Shown: positions 20,902 to 28,701 of the stretch, one piece after another | Layout: each line of letters begins with the position of its first letter | Numbering within the stretch: the stretch's first letter is position 1 | Source: Amycolatopsis sp. NBRC 101858 | GTDB taxonomy: Bacteria; Actinomycetota; Actinomycetes; Mycobacteriales; Pseudonocardiaceae | DNA: 64,000 bases | Direction: 5' to 3' | NCBI RefSeq assembly: GCF_030269325.1 | Contig: NZ_BSTD01000006.1 | Span: forward strand, 248,001 to 312,000 | Position numbers and translations under genes: made by a program | The notes under the pieces: model-generated | Databases searched by the model: none | Told to the model about the DNA's origin: nothing | Seen by the model: the letters and a program-made list of their open reading frames with translations, nothing else

Positions 20902-22019
20902 AGCAGCACGCTCCCGCCACTCTTCGGAGTGTCGGCCGCGATCGCCGAGTAGGCGGCCGCCAGCAGCGACGGGTCCGGGCCCTCAAGCCGGCCCGGCTTC
21001 GCGAGGCCGTCGAGGACGACGAACCGCAGGACACCGGACCGGGTTTTCTTGTCGCCCTTCATGGTTTCCAGCAGCTGCGGCAGCGCGTCGGCGTCGTACG
21101 TCGTCGGCAGGCCGAGCAGCTTCAGCACGGCGGCGTGACGCTCGGCGGTCGCGTCGTCGAGGCGCCCGGCCAGCCGCGCCAGCTCGGCGGCGAACACCAG
21201 CCCGACGCTCACCGCGGCGCCGTGGCGCCACCGGTACCGTTCGCGGCGCTCGATGGCGTGACCGAGGGTGTGGCCGTAGTTGAGGATCTCCCGCAGGTCG
21301 GACTCGCGCAGGTCGGCGGCCACGACGTCGGCCTTCACCTGGATCGAGCGGCGGACCAGCTCGGCCAGCACGTCGCCGCTCGCGTCGAGCGCGCCGGCCG
21401 GGTCGGCCTCGATCAGCTCGAGGATCCGCGGGTCGGCGATGAAGCCCGTCTTCACGACCTCGGCCATCCCGGCGACGAGCTCGTTCGGCGGCAGCGTCTC
21501 CAGCGTCGCGAGGTCGACGAACACCGCGCTCGGCTCGTGGAACACGCCGACCAGGTTCTTGCCCGCCTCGGTGTTGATGCCGGTCTTGCCGCCGACCGCG
21601 GCGTCGACCATGCCGAGCAGCGTCGTCGGGACGTTGACCAGCCGGACTCCGCGCATCCACGTACCCGCGACGAACCCGGCGAGGTCGGTGACCGCGCCGC
21701 CGCCGAGACCGACGACGACCCCGCGGCGGTCCAGCCCGATCCGGCCGAGCACCTCCCAGCAGAAGCTCGCGACGGTGAGCGCCTTGCCGTCCTCGGCGTC
21801 GGGGATTTCGACGCGGTGCGCGTCGAGCCCGGCGGCGATCAGCTCCTCGCGGATCGCCTCGGCCGTGGTGGTCAGCGTGGGCGGGTGGATCAGCGCGATC
21901 TTCGAGGCGTCGGCCAGCTGCGCGGTGAGGTCGCCGAGCAGGCCGCGGCCGACCACGACGTCGTAGGGACGGGCGGTGGCGACGGGGATGCGCACCGGAT
22001 CGGACACGGGGTGACTCAC
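20898..22019 (-). CDS. aroB: 3-Dehydroquinate synthase
   Basis: Second shikimate-pathway step, converting DAHP to dehydroquinate with NAD+ and a divalent metal. The 373-residue protein carries the NAD-binding GRRGVVVGLGGGAVTDLAGF-type segment (GLGGGAVTDLAGFVAGTW), the active-site PTTLLGMVDAAVGGKTGIN and the metal-site LNYGHTLGHAIE. GTG 22019 overlaps the aroK stop. Frame and length are normal. Confidence 0.96.
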   Translation of the reverse strand: MSHPVSDPVRIPVATARPYDVVVGRGLLGDLTAQLADASKIALIHPPTLTTTAEAIREELIAAGLDAHRVEIPDAEDGKALTVASFCWEVLGRIGLDRRGVVVGLGGGAVTDLAGFVAGTWMRGVRLVNVPTTLLGMVDAAVGGKTGINTEAGKNLVGVFHEPSAVFVDLATLETLPPNELVAGMAEVVKTGFIADPRILELIEADPAGALDASGDVLAELVRRSIQVKADVVAADLRESDLREILNYGHTLGHAIERRERYRWRHGAAVSVGLVFAAELARLAGRLDDATAERHAAVLKLLGLPTTYDADALPQLLETMKGDKKTRSGVLRFVVLDGLAKPGRLEGPDPSLLAAAYSAIAADTPKSGGSVLL

Positions 22020-22537
22020 TCCTTGGCTTCGGCGGGGACGAGCCGCGCGGCGAGGTCCGCGACGATCTCGGTGGGCGTCCGGTCGTCGGTGACGACCTCG
22101 ACCGTGGCGACCTCGCGGTAGACGGGCACCCGCTCGTCGAGCAGTTTCTTGAACGTGGCGCGGGGGTTCACCCCGGCCAGCAGCGGCCGCGCCGACGACA
22201 GGCCGGTGCGCTGCACCCCGGCGGCGAGGCCGACGTTGAGGAACACCACGGTGTGCTCGGCCAGCCGGGCCCGGGTGCCCGGGGTGAGCGGGGCTCCGCC
22301 GCCGAGGGACAGGACGCCGCTGTGCTCGGCCAGCCCGGTGGCGACCGCTTCTTCTTCCAGCGCGCGGAAAGCGGGTTCGCCGTCTTCCGCGAAGATGTCC
22401 GCGATGGTGCGCCCGGTGCGCGCGACGATGTCGGCGTCGCTGTCCCGGAATTCGACGCCGAGCGCGGCCGCCAGCAGCGGGCCGACCGTGCTCTTGCCCG
22501 AACCGGGCGGGCCGACGATCACCGCACGAGGGCTCAC
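22016..22537 (-). CDS. aroK: Shikimate kinase
   Basis: Phosphorylates shikimate at C3. The 173-residue protein has the Walker A GPPGSGKSTVG, the shikimate-binding FRDSDADIVARTG and VLSLGGGAPL, and the lid-region R in RTGLSSARPLL. GTG 22537 overlaps the aroC stop (GTGA). Part of aroC-aroK-aroB-aroQ. Confidence 0.95.
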   Translation of the reverse strand: MSPRAVIVGPPGSGKSTVGPLLAAALGVEFRDSDADIVARTGRTIADIFAEDGEPAFRALEEEAVATGLAEHSGVLSLGGGAPLTPGTRARLAEHTVVFLNVGLAAGVQRTGLSSARPLLAGVNPRATFKKLLDERVPVYREVATVEVVTDDRTPTEIVADLAARLVPAEAKE

Positions 22538-23721
22538 CAGCGCTCCTCGAGGGCTTTCAGGTACGCCTCGGCGTTGCGCTTGCTTTCCACCAGGGAGTCG
22601 CCGCCGAACTTCTCGAGCGCGGCGTCGGCGAGGACGAGTGCCACGACCGATTCGAGCACGACCCCGGCGCGCGGCACGGCGCAGACGTCGGACCGCTGGT
22701 GGATCGCGACGGCGGGCTCGCCGGTCTTGACGTCCACTGTGGACAGTGCTTTGGGGACGGTCGAGATCGGCTTCATGGCGACGCGCACGCGAAGCGGCTC
22801 GCCGTTGGTGATGCCGCCTTCGAGGCCGCCCGCGCGGTTGGACCGGCGGGTGACGCCGACCGGGCCGGTGCCGCGGTCGATCTCGTCGTGCGCCTGGCTG
22901 CCCCAGCGGCGGGCGGTGGTGAAGCCGTCGCCGACCTCGACGCCCTTCATGGCCTGGACGCCCATCAGCGCGCCGGCGAGGCGGGCGTCGAGCCGGCGGT
23001 CCCAGTGGACGTGGGAGCCGAGGCCCGGCGGGAGGCCGTAGGCGAGGACCTCGATGACGCCACCGACGGTGTCGCCCGCCTTCCGCACGGCGTCGACCTC
23101 GGCGACCATCGCGTCGGTGCCTTCCTGGCTGAAGGCGCGCACCGGGCTCTCGTCGATGGCGGCCAGGTCGGCGGCGACGGGCAGTGGGCCTTCGGGCGCG
23201 TCGGCCCCGCCGATCGAGACGACGTGGCTGAGGATCTCGACGCCGAGCAGCTGCTTGAGGAAGTTCCGCGCGACGGTGCCGAGCGCGGTCCGCGACGCCG
23301 TCTCCCGCGCGCTGGCGCGTTCGAGGACGGGGCGGGCCTCGTCGAAGCCGTACTTCTGCATGCCGGGCAGGTCGGCGTGGCCCGGGCGGGGCCGGGTGAG
23401 CGGTTCGTTGCGCGCGAGGCCTTCGAGGATCTGCGGGTCGACCGGGTCGGCCGCCATGACCTGCTCCCACTTGGGCCACTCGGCGTTCTCGATCTGGATC
23501 GCGACCGGGCCGCCCTGGGTGAGGCCGTGGCGCACGCCGCCGAGGAAGTCGATGTGGTCGGTCTCGAAGCCCATCCGCGGGCTGCGCCCGAAGCCGAGGC
23601 GACGCCGGGCGAGCTGCTCGGTGACGTCGGCGGTGGTGACGCCGACGCCGGCGGGCATGCCTTCGAGCACGGCGGCCAGCGCGGGTCCGTGCGATTCACC
23701 TGCGGTGATCCAGCGCAACAT
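22534..23721 (-). CDS. aroC: Chorismate synthase
   Basis: Final shikimate-pathway step, FMN-dependent elimination of phosphate from EPSP. The 395-residue protein begins MLRWITAGESHGPALAAVLE; conserved blocks include GRSPRMGFETD, RPRPGHADLPGMQKYGF, ERASARETASRTALG, NRAGGLEGGITNG and QRSDVCAVPRAGVV. ATG 23721. It heads the aroC-aroK-aroB-aroQ operon. This gene is named aroF in older mycobacterial annotation. Confidence 0.97.
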   Translation of the reverse strand: MLRWITAGESHGPALAAVLEGMPAGVGVTTADVTEQLARRRLGFGRSPRMGFETDHIDFLGGVRHGLTQGGPVAIQIENAEWPKWEQVMAADPVDPQILEGLARNEPLTRPRPGHADLPGMQKYGFDEARPVLERASARETASRTALGTVARNFLKQLLGVEILSHVVSIGGADAPEGPLPVAADLAAIDESPVRAFSQEGTDAMVAEVDAVRKAGDTVGGVIEVLAYGLPPGLGSHVHWDRRLDARLAGALMGVQAMKGVEVGDGFTTARRWGSQAHDEIDRGTGPVGVTRRSNRAGGLEGGITNGEPLRVRVAMKPISTVPKALSTVDVKTGEPAVAIHQRSDVCAVPRAGVVLESVVALVLADAALEKFGGDSLVESKRNAEAYLKALEERW

Positions 23722-23769
23722 GGGCTCAATCCTGTCACGGGGGCCGGGCGGGCCCGAAGAGTGTTCCGG

Positions 23770-24390
23770 TCATGCCGCACCGGGGAAGAGGGCGCACAGC
23801 CAGGTGGCGGCGAGCAGGGCGGGACCGTGGGGCACGCGCCGGGCTCTCTGCACGAGCGCGACGGCCAGGCTCAGCAGCGCCGCCAGCACGGCCGCGACGG
23901 CGAGGGCGGGCCAGCCGGCCGCGCCGAGTACCGCGCCGAGGCTGCCGGCCAGCTTCACGTCACCGGCACCGAGGCTGTGGGGTGCGGCACTCCGGACCGC
24001 CGCGTGCGCGGCGCCGAAGAGGAGGGCACCGGCGGCCGCGCGCACGGCGACCGACGGCCCGCCACCACCGAGCGCGGCGGCCCCGATCGCGGCGCCGAAG
24101 AGCGGGTAGGCGGGCAGGGTGAGGACGTCCGGCAGCCGGAGGTGGCGCAGGTCGGCGAGGGCGAGCGGGGCCGCGACGACGGTGAGTGCGAGCGGGACGG
24201 GCAGCCACCAGGCGGGCCGGCTGCCGGCCAGCCAGCACGCGGTGACGAGGAGAACACCGACGGCAGCCAGCACGGCGGCGCGCCGGACCGGGATCGGAGC
24301 TTTGACGCGGTCGAGTGCCCACGCCGCGGGTGGCGCGGTGGCGGCTCCGGCGGCCGCCGCGGTGGCAAGGACGAAGATCGTCGGGGGCAT
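23770..24390 (-). CDS. A24 prepilin peptidase-like membrane protein
   Basis: A 206-residue polytopic protein with about six hydrophobic helices and the two aspartates of the A24 aspartyl-protease family: the first in LADLRHLRLPDVLTLP and the second in LGAGDVKLAGSLG (GxGD). It lacks the N-terminal zinc/methyltransferase domain of full-length TadV/PilD enzymes, as do many actinobacterial members that process Flp/Tad pilins. The ATG at 24390 is the best start; an upstream in-frame extension (MKPGPERSERTV) lacks support. No pilin genes lie in this window. It lies 48 bp upstream of aroC on the same strand. Confidence 0.78.
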   Translation of the reverse strand: MPPTIFVLATAAAAGAATAPPAAWALDRVKAPIPVRRAAVLAAVGVLLVTACWLAGSRPAWWLPVPLALTVVAAPLALADLRHLRLPDVLTLPAYPLFGAAIGAAALGGGGPSVAVRAAAGALLFGAAHAAVRSAAPHSLGAGDVKLAGSLGAVLGAAGWPALAVAAVLAALLSLAVALVQRARRVPHGPALLAATWLCALFPGAA

Positions 24391-24546
24391 GGGTCCAGGG
24401 TGCTGCGGGCGGGGTGAGCTGGGCAAATGCCGGGCGTCGCGAACGGTCCGTTCGCTACGTTCCGGGCCCGGTTTCACTCCTGTGGGCGACGCGCGGGGCG
24501 TGGGGACGCACGCACCGGCGAAGCCGCGGCCGCCGGTTCACGGCCC
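24391..24546. other. Intergenic spacer before the 21-bp array
   Basis: No gene recognised. It contains the presumed promoter region of the prepilin peptidase gene (minus strand) and grades into the tandem repeats. Confidence 0.5.
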
Positions 24547-24777
24547 GGCTCGCGTGATTACGCGGTCGACACGTGTGATCAGAGGGTCGACACGCGTGAT
24601 TGCCGGGTCGACACGCGTACCCGGAAGGTCGGCTCGCGTACCTGGGCGGTCGACTCGCGTACCTGGAGGGTCGGCTCACGTACCTGGGCGGTCGGCTCGC
24701 GTACCTGGAGGGTCGGCTCGCGTACCTGGAGGGTCGGCTCGCGTACCTGGAGGGACGACTCGCGTACCTGGGGCGTC
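24547..24777. repeat. 21-bp tandem repeat array, 11 copies
   Basis: Eleven head-to-tail units of exactly 21 bp. The commonest unit, read on the plus strand, is GGCTCGCGTACC then TGGAGGGTC. Units 1-3 carry GTGATT/GTGATC where later units carry GTACCTGG; units 8 and 9 are identical. Because 21 is a multiple of 3, plus-strand frames encode a GRLAYLE heptad, but nothing suggests it is translated. It lies between the end of the anti-sigma gene and the prepilin peptidase gene. Confidence 0.9.
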
Positions 24778-24797
24778 GAGGTGAGGGCGCGGGAAGG

Positions 24798-24832
24798 GGC
24801 TCGTCCGGGACCCCCTGCGTCCCGGACGAGCC
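24798..24832 (-). terminator. Hairpin terminator after the anti-sigma gene
   Basis: Perfect 14-bp inverted repeat GGCTCGTCCGGGAC / GTCCCGGACGAGCC with a 7-nt loop, 10 bp beyond the anti-sigma factor stop codon. Strong intrinsic-type hairpin without a U-tract. Confidence 0.8.
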
Positions 24833-24842
24833 GCCACCCCCG

Positions 24843-25484
24843 TCACAAAGTCAGCCGCAGCAGAGCTCGGCCGCTGCCCCCGCGCACCTCCAGCGCCGCC
24901 AGGTCCGTCCGCTTCAACGCCGTGCCGATCACGATGCGGGCCGTGTTGTCCGGGACCGCCTTCCACGTCGCCAGCTGGGTCTCCGTCCCGGAACGCGAGA
25001 TCGCCACCAGGATGTACTCGCCGCTGCTGCGCTCGCCCGTGTAGCTGCACGACATGTCCACCTGCGTGCCCCACTCGAACGCGTCCAGGCGGGCGTCCGC
25101 GCGGACCGGGAACTGGCCCAGTGCCGTCATCGCGATCGACGGCGGTGGTGCCGCGGGAGGCCACGCCGCCACCACCGCCAGCGCCACGCACGCCGAGACC
25201 GCCACCGCGGCCGACACCGACGTCACCGCCAGCCGGATCCGGCGGCCGCGCCGGACACGCCTGAGCACCGTCGGCAGCAGGTCCGGCGGGGGCGGGCCCA
25301 CGTCCGGCACCACGGGGGCGGCGTCGACCCGGGCCAGCAAGCCCGGCAGCCCCGCCATGTCCCGCACCGAGGCCGCGCACCGGTCGCACGTGCGCAGGTG
25401 CTGCTCGAAGCGCTGGCGGTCCTCGGGGGAAAGCGCCCCGAGCACGTACGCCGCGTCGAACGTCGCGAACGGGTCCTCGCTCAC
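24843..25484 (-). CDS. Zinc-finger transmembrane anti-sigma factor
   Basis: A 213-residue ZAS-type anti-sigma factor. The cytoplasmic N-terminus has the H-x3-C-x2-C zinc motif (FEQHLRTCDRCAASV); a single membrane helix follows at about residues 87-110 (LAVTSVSAAVAVSACVALAV). The extracytoplasmic domain of about 100 residues ends in SGRALLRLTL. The family sequesters the partner ECF sigma factor until an envelope signal triggers release. GTG 25484 overlaps the sigma gene stop (GTGA), the usual sigma/anti-sigma coupling. The stimulus is not evident from sequence. Confidence 0.87.
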   Translation of the reverse strand: MSEDPFATFDAAYVLGALSPEDRQRFEQHLRTCDRCAASVRDMAGLPGLLARVDAAPVVPDVGPPPPDLLPTVLRRVRRGRRIRLAVTSVSAAVAVSACVALAVVAAWPPAAPPPSIAMTALGQFPVRADARLDAFEWGTQVDMSCSYTGERSSGEYILVAISRSGTETQLATWKAVPDNTARIVIGTALKRTDLAALEVRGGSGRALLRLTL

Positions 25485-25993
25485 TGGGTCACCCCCCTCT
25501 CCTCGAGCACCAGGCGCAGCGCGCGCAGCGCGTAGTGCGTGCGCGACTTGACCGTCCCTTCGGCCACGCCCAGCCGCGTCGCCGCGTCCGCTACGGAATA
25601 GCCCTGGAAGTAACACAGCACGAGCACCTCGCGGTGCCGCTCCGACAGCTCGGCGAGCGCCTCCGCGACCAGCCAGCCCTGCACCGCGCGGTCGGTCCCG
25701 TCGCCGACCGCCCGCTCGGGTGGCCGGTCGGTCATCACCTCCGAGCGGGCCGACGCCGAGCGCCAGCCGTCGATCGCGATGCGCCGCGCCACCGTGAACA
25801 GCCACGCCCGCGCCGAGCCCTGCGACTGGTCCAGCACCGCCGTCGACCGCCAGGCGCGCAGCAGCGTCTCCTGGACGACGTCCTCGGCCCGGATCCGGTC
25901 GCCGGAGGTCAGGTGCAGCGCGTACGACCACAGCGCGCCCGCGTGTTCCTCGTGCAGCGCGCGCATCAGCGCGTCTTCGGCGACTTCCCCCAC
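25481..25993 (-). CDS. ECF RNA polymerase sigma factor
   Basis: A 170-residue sigma-70 family ECF factor with region 2 (HEEHAGALWSYALHLTSGD; AEDVVQETLLRAWR; SARAWLFTVARRIAID) and region 4 (LSERHREVLVLCYFQGYSVA; GVAEGTVKSRTHYALRAL). Start GTG 25993. It is cotranscribed and overlapping with its zinc anti-sigma factor and lies 4 bp downstream of a small membrane-protein gene, so the three probably form one unit. The sequence resembles SigK/SigL-type ECFs, but group assignment needs phylogeny. Confidence 0.92.
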   Translation of the reverse strand: MGEVAEDALMRALHEEHAGALWSYALHLTSGDRIRAEDVVQETLLRAWRSTAVLDQSQGSARAWLFTVARRIAIDGWRSASARSEVMTDRPPERAVGDGTDRAVQGWLVAEALAELSERHREVLVLCYFQGYSVADAATRLGVAEGTVKSRTHYALRALRLVLEERGVTQ

Positions 25994-25997
25994 GAAC

Positions 25998-26366
25998 TCA
26001 GGCCGCTACTCGACGCCGGTCCTTCACGAACATCAGCGCCAGGCCACCGACGATGCAGACCGCCTCGGTGATCACGCCCCAGTACTCCGGCTGGCTGTTG
26101 AACTGGTCGTGGTTCCCGGCGAACCCGACGGTCGCGGCGAGCACGTACGCGCCGAGCGTCAGCACCCCGAACCCGACCGCGCCCAGCGCGGGCAGCCAGT
26201 GCCGCCAGGCCAGCACCGCGATCGCGAGGACCAGGCCGCCGATCGCGTCGAGCAGGAACAACGGCCCGACGATGCCCGGGTAGTCCTCGGTCCACAGGAA
26301 GTAGTGCACGCCCGCCGAGCCCAGCAGCGCGGCCGCCACGACGATGCGCAGAACCCAACTCACCAT
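25998..26366 (-). CDS. Small four-helix membrane protein upstream of the sigma factor
   Basis: A 122-residue hydrophobic protein with four predicted helices (about 5-25, 33-53, 60-80 and 95-115) and a short basic C-terminus (KDRRRVAA). It is not assigned to a family. ATG 26366 has GGAGG 8 nt upstream. Its stop lies only 4 bp before the ECF sigma start on the same strand, so it may be a membrane partner or target of that system. It diverges from the Rieske protein gene. Confidence 0.75.
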   Translation of the reverse strand: MVSWVLRIVVAAALLGSAGVHYFLWTEDYPGIVGPLFLLDAIGGLVLAIAVLAWRHWLPALGAVGFGVLTLGAYVLAATVGFAGNHDQFNSQPEYWGVITEAVCIVGGLALMFVKDRRRVAA

Positions 26367-26471
26367 GATCGATCCTCCACTCCACACCCACTCGGGTACA
26401 TACACGGAACAGGGGCCGATCCGGTTCACCGCGAATTGAACCGATGCGGTGTCGATCTCGTTTAGTGGGGC

Positions 26472-26909
26472 ATGACTGCCGAAACCCACTCCCGCCGCAC
26501 CGTCCTCACCACGGGTGCCGCCGTCGCCGGTGCCGCCGTCGGTGCCGTCGCGCTCTCCGCGTGCGGTTCCTCGGACGACGCCAAGCCGGGCACCGCGCAG
26601 GCGCCGATCGCCGCCGGGACGCCGCTGGTCGCGCTCGCCGACGTCCCGGTCGGGGAGGCGAAGGCCGCCAAGGCCCCGGACGGCTCCGACGTCATCGTGG
26701 CCCGGACGTCCGAGTCGGCCTGCGCCGCGTTCAGCGCGATCTGCACGCACCAGGGCTGCACGGTCGCCCCGAAGGGCGCCGACCTCGTCTGCCCGTGCCA
26801 CGGCTCGGTCTTCAACGCGCTCACCGGGGAGGTCAAGCAGGGCCCGGCGAACAAGCCGCTGCCGTCGGTGGCGGTCAAGGTCGAGAACGGGAAGGTCGTC
26901 ACCGGCTGA
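26472..26909 (+). CDS. Tat-exported Rieske [2Fe-2S] protein
   Basis: A 145-residue stand-alone Rieske protein. The N-terminus has a twin-arginine signal (SRRTVLTTGAAVAGAAVG) ending in a lipobox-like ALSACGSS, so it may be a Tat-dependent lipoprotein. The cluster ligands are complete: CTHQGC and CPCHGS. The rest (VFNALTGEVKQGPANKPLPS) is typical of small actinobacterial QcrA-like Rieske proteins outside the bc1 complex. Its redox partner is unknown. It is transcribed away from the small membrane protein and sigma genes. Confidence 0.9.
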   Translation: MTAETHSRRTVLTTGAAVAGAAVGAVALSACGSSDDAKPGTAQAPIAAGTPLVALADVPVGEAKAAKAPDGSDVIVARTSESACAAFSAICTHQGCTVAPKGADLVCPCHGSVFNALTGEVKQGPANKPLPSVAVKVENGKVVTG

Positions 26910-26924
26910 CGGGCCGGTCGGCAT

Positions 26925-26962
26925 GAAGGGCCCTTGGGGACGTCTGTCCACAAGGGCCCTTC
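26925..26962. terminator. Bidirectional terminator
   Basis: Perfect 12-bp inverted repeat GAAGGGCCCTTG / CAAGGGCCCTTC with a 14-nt loop, placed 16 bp after the Rieske gene and 17 bp after the convergent EIIA gene. Confidence 0.82.
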
Positions 26963-26978
26963 GTGTGACAAAGCCGAC

Positions 26979-27434
26979 TCAGGCGTCCCAGCCGAACAGC
27001 CGGTCACCGGCGGCGACCTCGCGCTCGGCGTCCAAACCGGACAGCACGTCCGCCGAGGCGTCCAGCGCGACGACCGGGACGATCGCCGAGTAGCCCGCCG
27101 CGGTCACCGCCTCCGGGTCCCAGCTGACGATCGGCTGGCCGGCCCGCACCTGCTCGCCCTTGACGACGTGCAGCGTGAAGCCTTCGCCCTTCTCCTTGAC
27201 CGTGTCGATCCCCAGGTGCACCAGCACGGCCTTGCCGTCCTCGGTCGCGACGACGTAGGCGTGCGGGTGCAGCGTCGCGACGGTGCCGTCGACCGGCGCG
27301 ACCGCGTCCGACCGCCCGCCCGCCGGCTGCACCGCGATGCCCGGACCCACCATGGCCTGGGCGAACACCGGGTCCGGGACCTCGGTGATCGGCACCACAC
27401 GCCCGGCGACCGGGCTGAGGATCTCCAGGCTCAC
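26979..27434 (-). CDS. crr: PTS EIIA component (glucose/GlcNAc family)
   Basis: Phosphocarrier of the sugar phosphotransferase system that passes phosphate from HPr to EIIB. The 151-residue protein has the EIIA-Glc core, with the active-site His at about residue 73 in VLVHLGIDTVKEKGEGF and GTVATLHPHAY just before it. GTG 27434 overlaps the EIIB stop (GTGA). In Streptomyces, crr serves GlcNAc uptake; the neighbouring EIIB, EIIC, HPr and DasR support the same job here. Confidence 0.92.
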   Translation of the reverse strand: MSLEILSPVAGRVVPITEVPDPVFAQAMVGPGIAVQPAGGRSDAVAPVDGTVATLHPHAYVVATEDGKAVLVHLGIDTVKEKGEGFTLHVVKGEQVRAGQPIVSWDPEAVTAAGYSAIVPVVALDASADVLSGLDAEREVAAGDRLFGWDA

Positions 27435-27670
27435 AGCAGGTCCTCGATGTCGCTGGCGATCGTGTCCGCCTCCGGCCCGACGATCACCTGCAGGGCCGAG
27501 GACCCCATCTTGACCACGCCCATCGCGCCGGCCTTCTTCAGCGCCGCCTCGTCGACGAGGCTCATGTCCTCGACCTCGCAGCGCAGCCGCGTGATGCAGC
27601 CCTCGATCTCGGTGAGGTTCTCCGTGCCGCCGAGTGCGGCGAGGATCTTTTCGGGCCTGTCATCCGCCAT
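27431..27670 (-). CDS. nagF: PTS EIIB component (GlcNAc type)
   Basis: A 79-residue stand-alone EIIB domain with the phosphorylated cysteine at residue 25 in EGCITRLRCEV, the signature of the glucose/GlcNAc family. ATG 27670 has AAGGAG 6 nt upstream; a longer in-frame frame upstream has no support. It is cotranscribed with crr and divergent from dasR. A separate EIIB (rather than an EIICB fusion) matches the Streptomyces NagF/NagE2 arrangement, which is the reason for the gene name. Confidence 0.87.
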   Translation of the reverse strand: MADDRPEKILAALGGTENLTEIEGCITRLRCEVEDMSLVDEAALKKAGAMGVVKMGSSALQVIVGPEADTIASDIEDLL

Positions 27671-27783
27671 CGCGGTCTCCTTGATCACTGTTTGTTCCCA
27701 ACCTGACGCGAACCGCGTGTCCACCTGTACTACGCCGTTCGTCGGCATGCACCCCGCCGCGGGCCACGAACGGATAACGGTGG

Positions 27784-27859
27784 TTGACACCCGTCCGCAC
27801 GGCGGAGCATCCTGCCCCATCAGATCATTGGTCTAGACCGGAACGTACCAATGTTCCGG
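27784..27859 (+). promoter_or_regulatory. dasR promoter with dre-type operator and second palindrome
   Basis: A perfect TTGACA (27784-27789) is followed about 18 bp later by CATCCT, a possible promoter for dasR. At 27827-27842 ATTGGTCTAGACCGGA contains the palindromic GGTCTAGACC core of DasR-responsive elements. It is followed, overlapping by 5 bp, by a second palindrome CCGGAAC-N8-GTTCCGG (27838-27859). The dre would sit just after the predicted start site, consistent with autorepression, and could also control the divergent nagF-crr genes. The second palindrome has no assigned regulator. Confidence 0.75.
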
Positions 27860-27912
27860 GCCGGACGCGAGCACCGGTCCCCGGTGACGCGAGAACGAGG
27901 AGGGTGACGCCG

Positions 27913-28701
27913 ATGAGCGCGGCAGCGCACGTCCCGCCACCCGACCGGGTCGTCAACGGGCCCACGCCCAAGCACGCCCAGCTGCGGGAGATCCTCCGCC
28001 GCACGGTGGAACGGGAACTCCCGCCGGGTGCGCCGATCCCGTCGGAACGTGAGCTCGCCCAGCGCTACGGCGTGTCGCGGCTCACGGTCAGATCGGCGAT
28101 CGGCAAGCTGGTCGAGGAAGGTCTGCTCGCCCGGGTCCGCGGCAAGGGCACGTTCACCGCGGCCCGGCGGATGGAGCTGCAGCTCTACCTGATGTCGTTC
28201 ACCGACGACATGCGCCGGCGCGGGCTGACCCCGACGACCGAGGTGGTCTCGGCGGCCACCGAAGTCCCGCCGACCGCTTCGGCGCACGCCCTCGGCCTGG
28301 CCGAGGGCGCCCCCGCACACCACCTCGTGCGGTTGCGCCACGCCGACGGCGTGCCCCTGGCCGTCGAACGCGGCTGGTACCACGCGGGCCGGGCTCCCGG
28401 CCTGCTCGAGCTCGACCTGACCCAGTCCATCTACGCGCAGCTGGCCGAGACGTACGACGTGCGTCCCGACCAGGCGTGGCAGACGGTCTGGGCCGAAGGA
28501 GCGGACCGCGAGACGGCCCGGCTGCTCGGCATGCGCGCCGGCAGTCCCCTGCTCGTGTTCCGGCGGGTCTCCAGCGCGAACGGGGACCCCATCGAAGACA
28601 TCACGTCCTGGTACCGGGGAGATCATTACCAGGTGACCATGCAGTTGGACCGGAACACCCCGGAGCCCGGTCAACCACCCCACTATGGAGGATCCAGATG
28701 A
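27913..28701 (+). CDS. dasR: GntR/HutC-family regulator DasR
   Basis: Transcription factor that represses amino-sugar uptake and antibiotic genes and is released by phosphorylated glucosamine/GlcNAc. The 262-residue protein has an N-terminal wHTH (QLREILRRTVERELPPGAPI; SERELAQRYGVSRLTVRSAI; VRGKGTFTA) and a UTRA effector domain (LYLMSFTDDMRRRGLTPTT; VPLAVERGWYH; RVSSANGDPIEDITSWYRGD). ATG 27913 is preferred over GTG 27904 because GAGGAGG is 9 nt upstream. Its stop overlaps the EIIC start (ATGA), so regulator and transporter are cotranslated. Confidence 0.9.
   Translation: MSAAAHVPPPDRVVNGPTPKHAQLREILRRTVERELPPGAPIPSERELAQRYGVSRLTVRSAIGKLVEEGLLARVRGKGTFTAARRMELQLYLMSFTDDMRRRGLTPTTEVVSAATEVPPTASAHALGLAEGAPAHHLVRLRHADGVPLAVERGWYHAGRAPGLLELDLTQSIYAQLAETYDVRPDQAWQTVWAEGADRETARLLGMRAGSPLLVFRRVSSANGDPIEDITSWYRGDHYQVTMQLDRNTPEPGQPPHYGGSR

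Noticed and set aside
24547..24777. CRISPR array
   Set aside because: The units are contiguous 21-bp repeats with no unique spacers and no cas genes.
24600..24800. Plus-strand frame coding a GRLAYLE heptad repeat protein
   Set aside because: It is the 21-bp tandem DNA repeat read in frame; there is no ribosome binding site, and the frame continues antisense through the anti-sigma gene.
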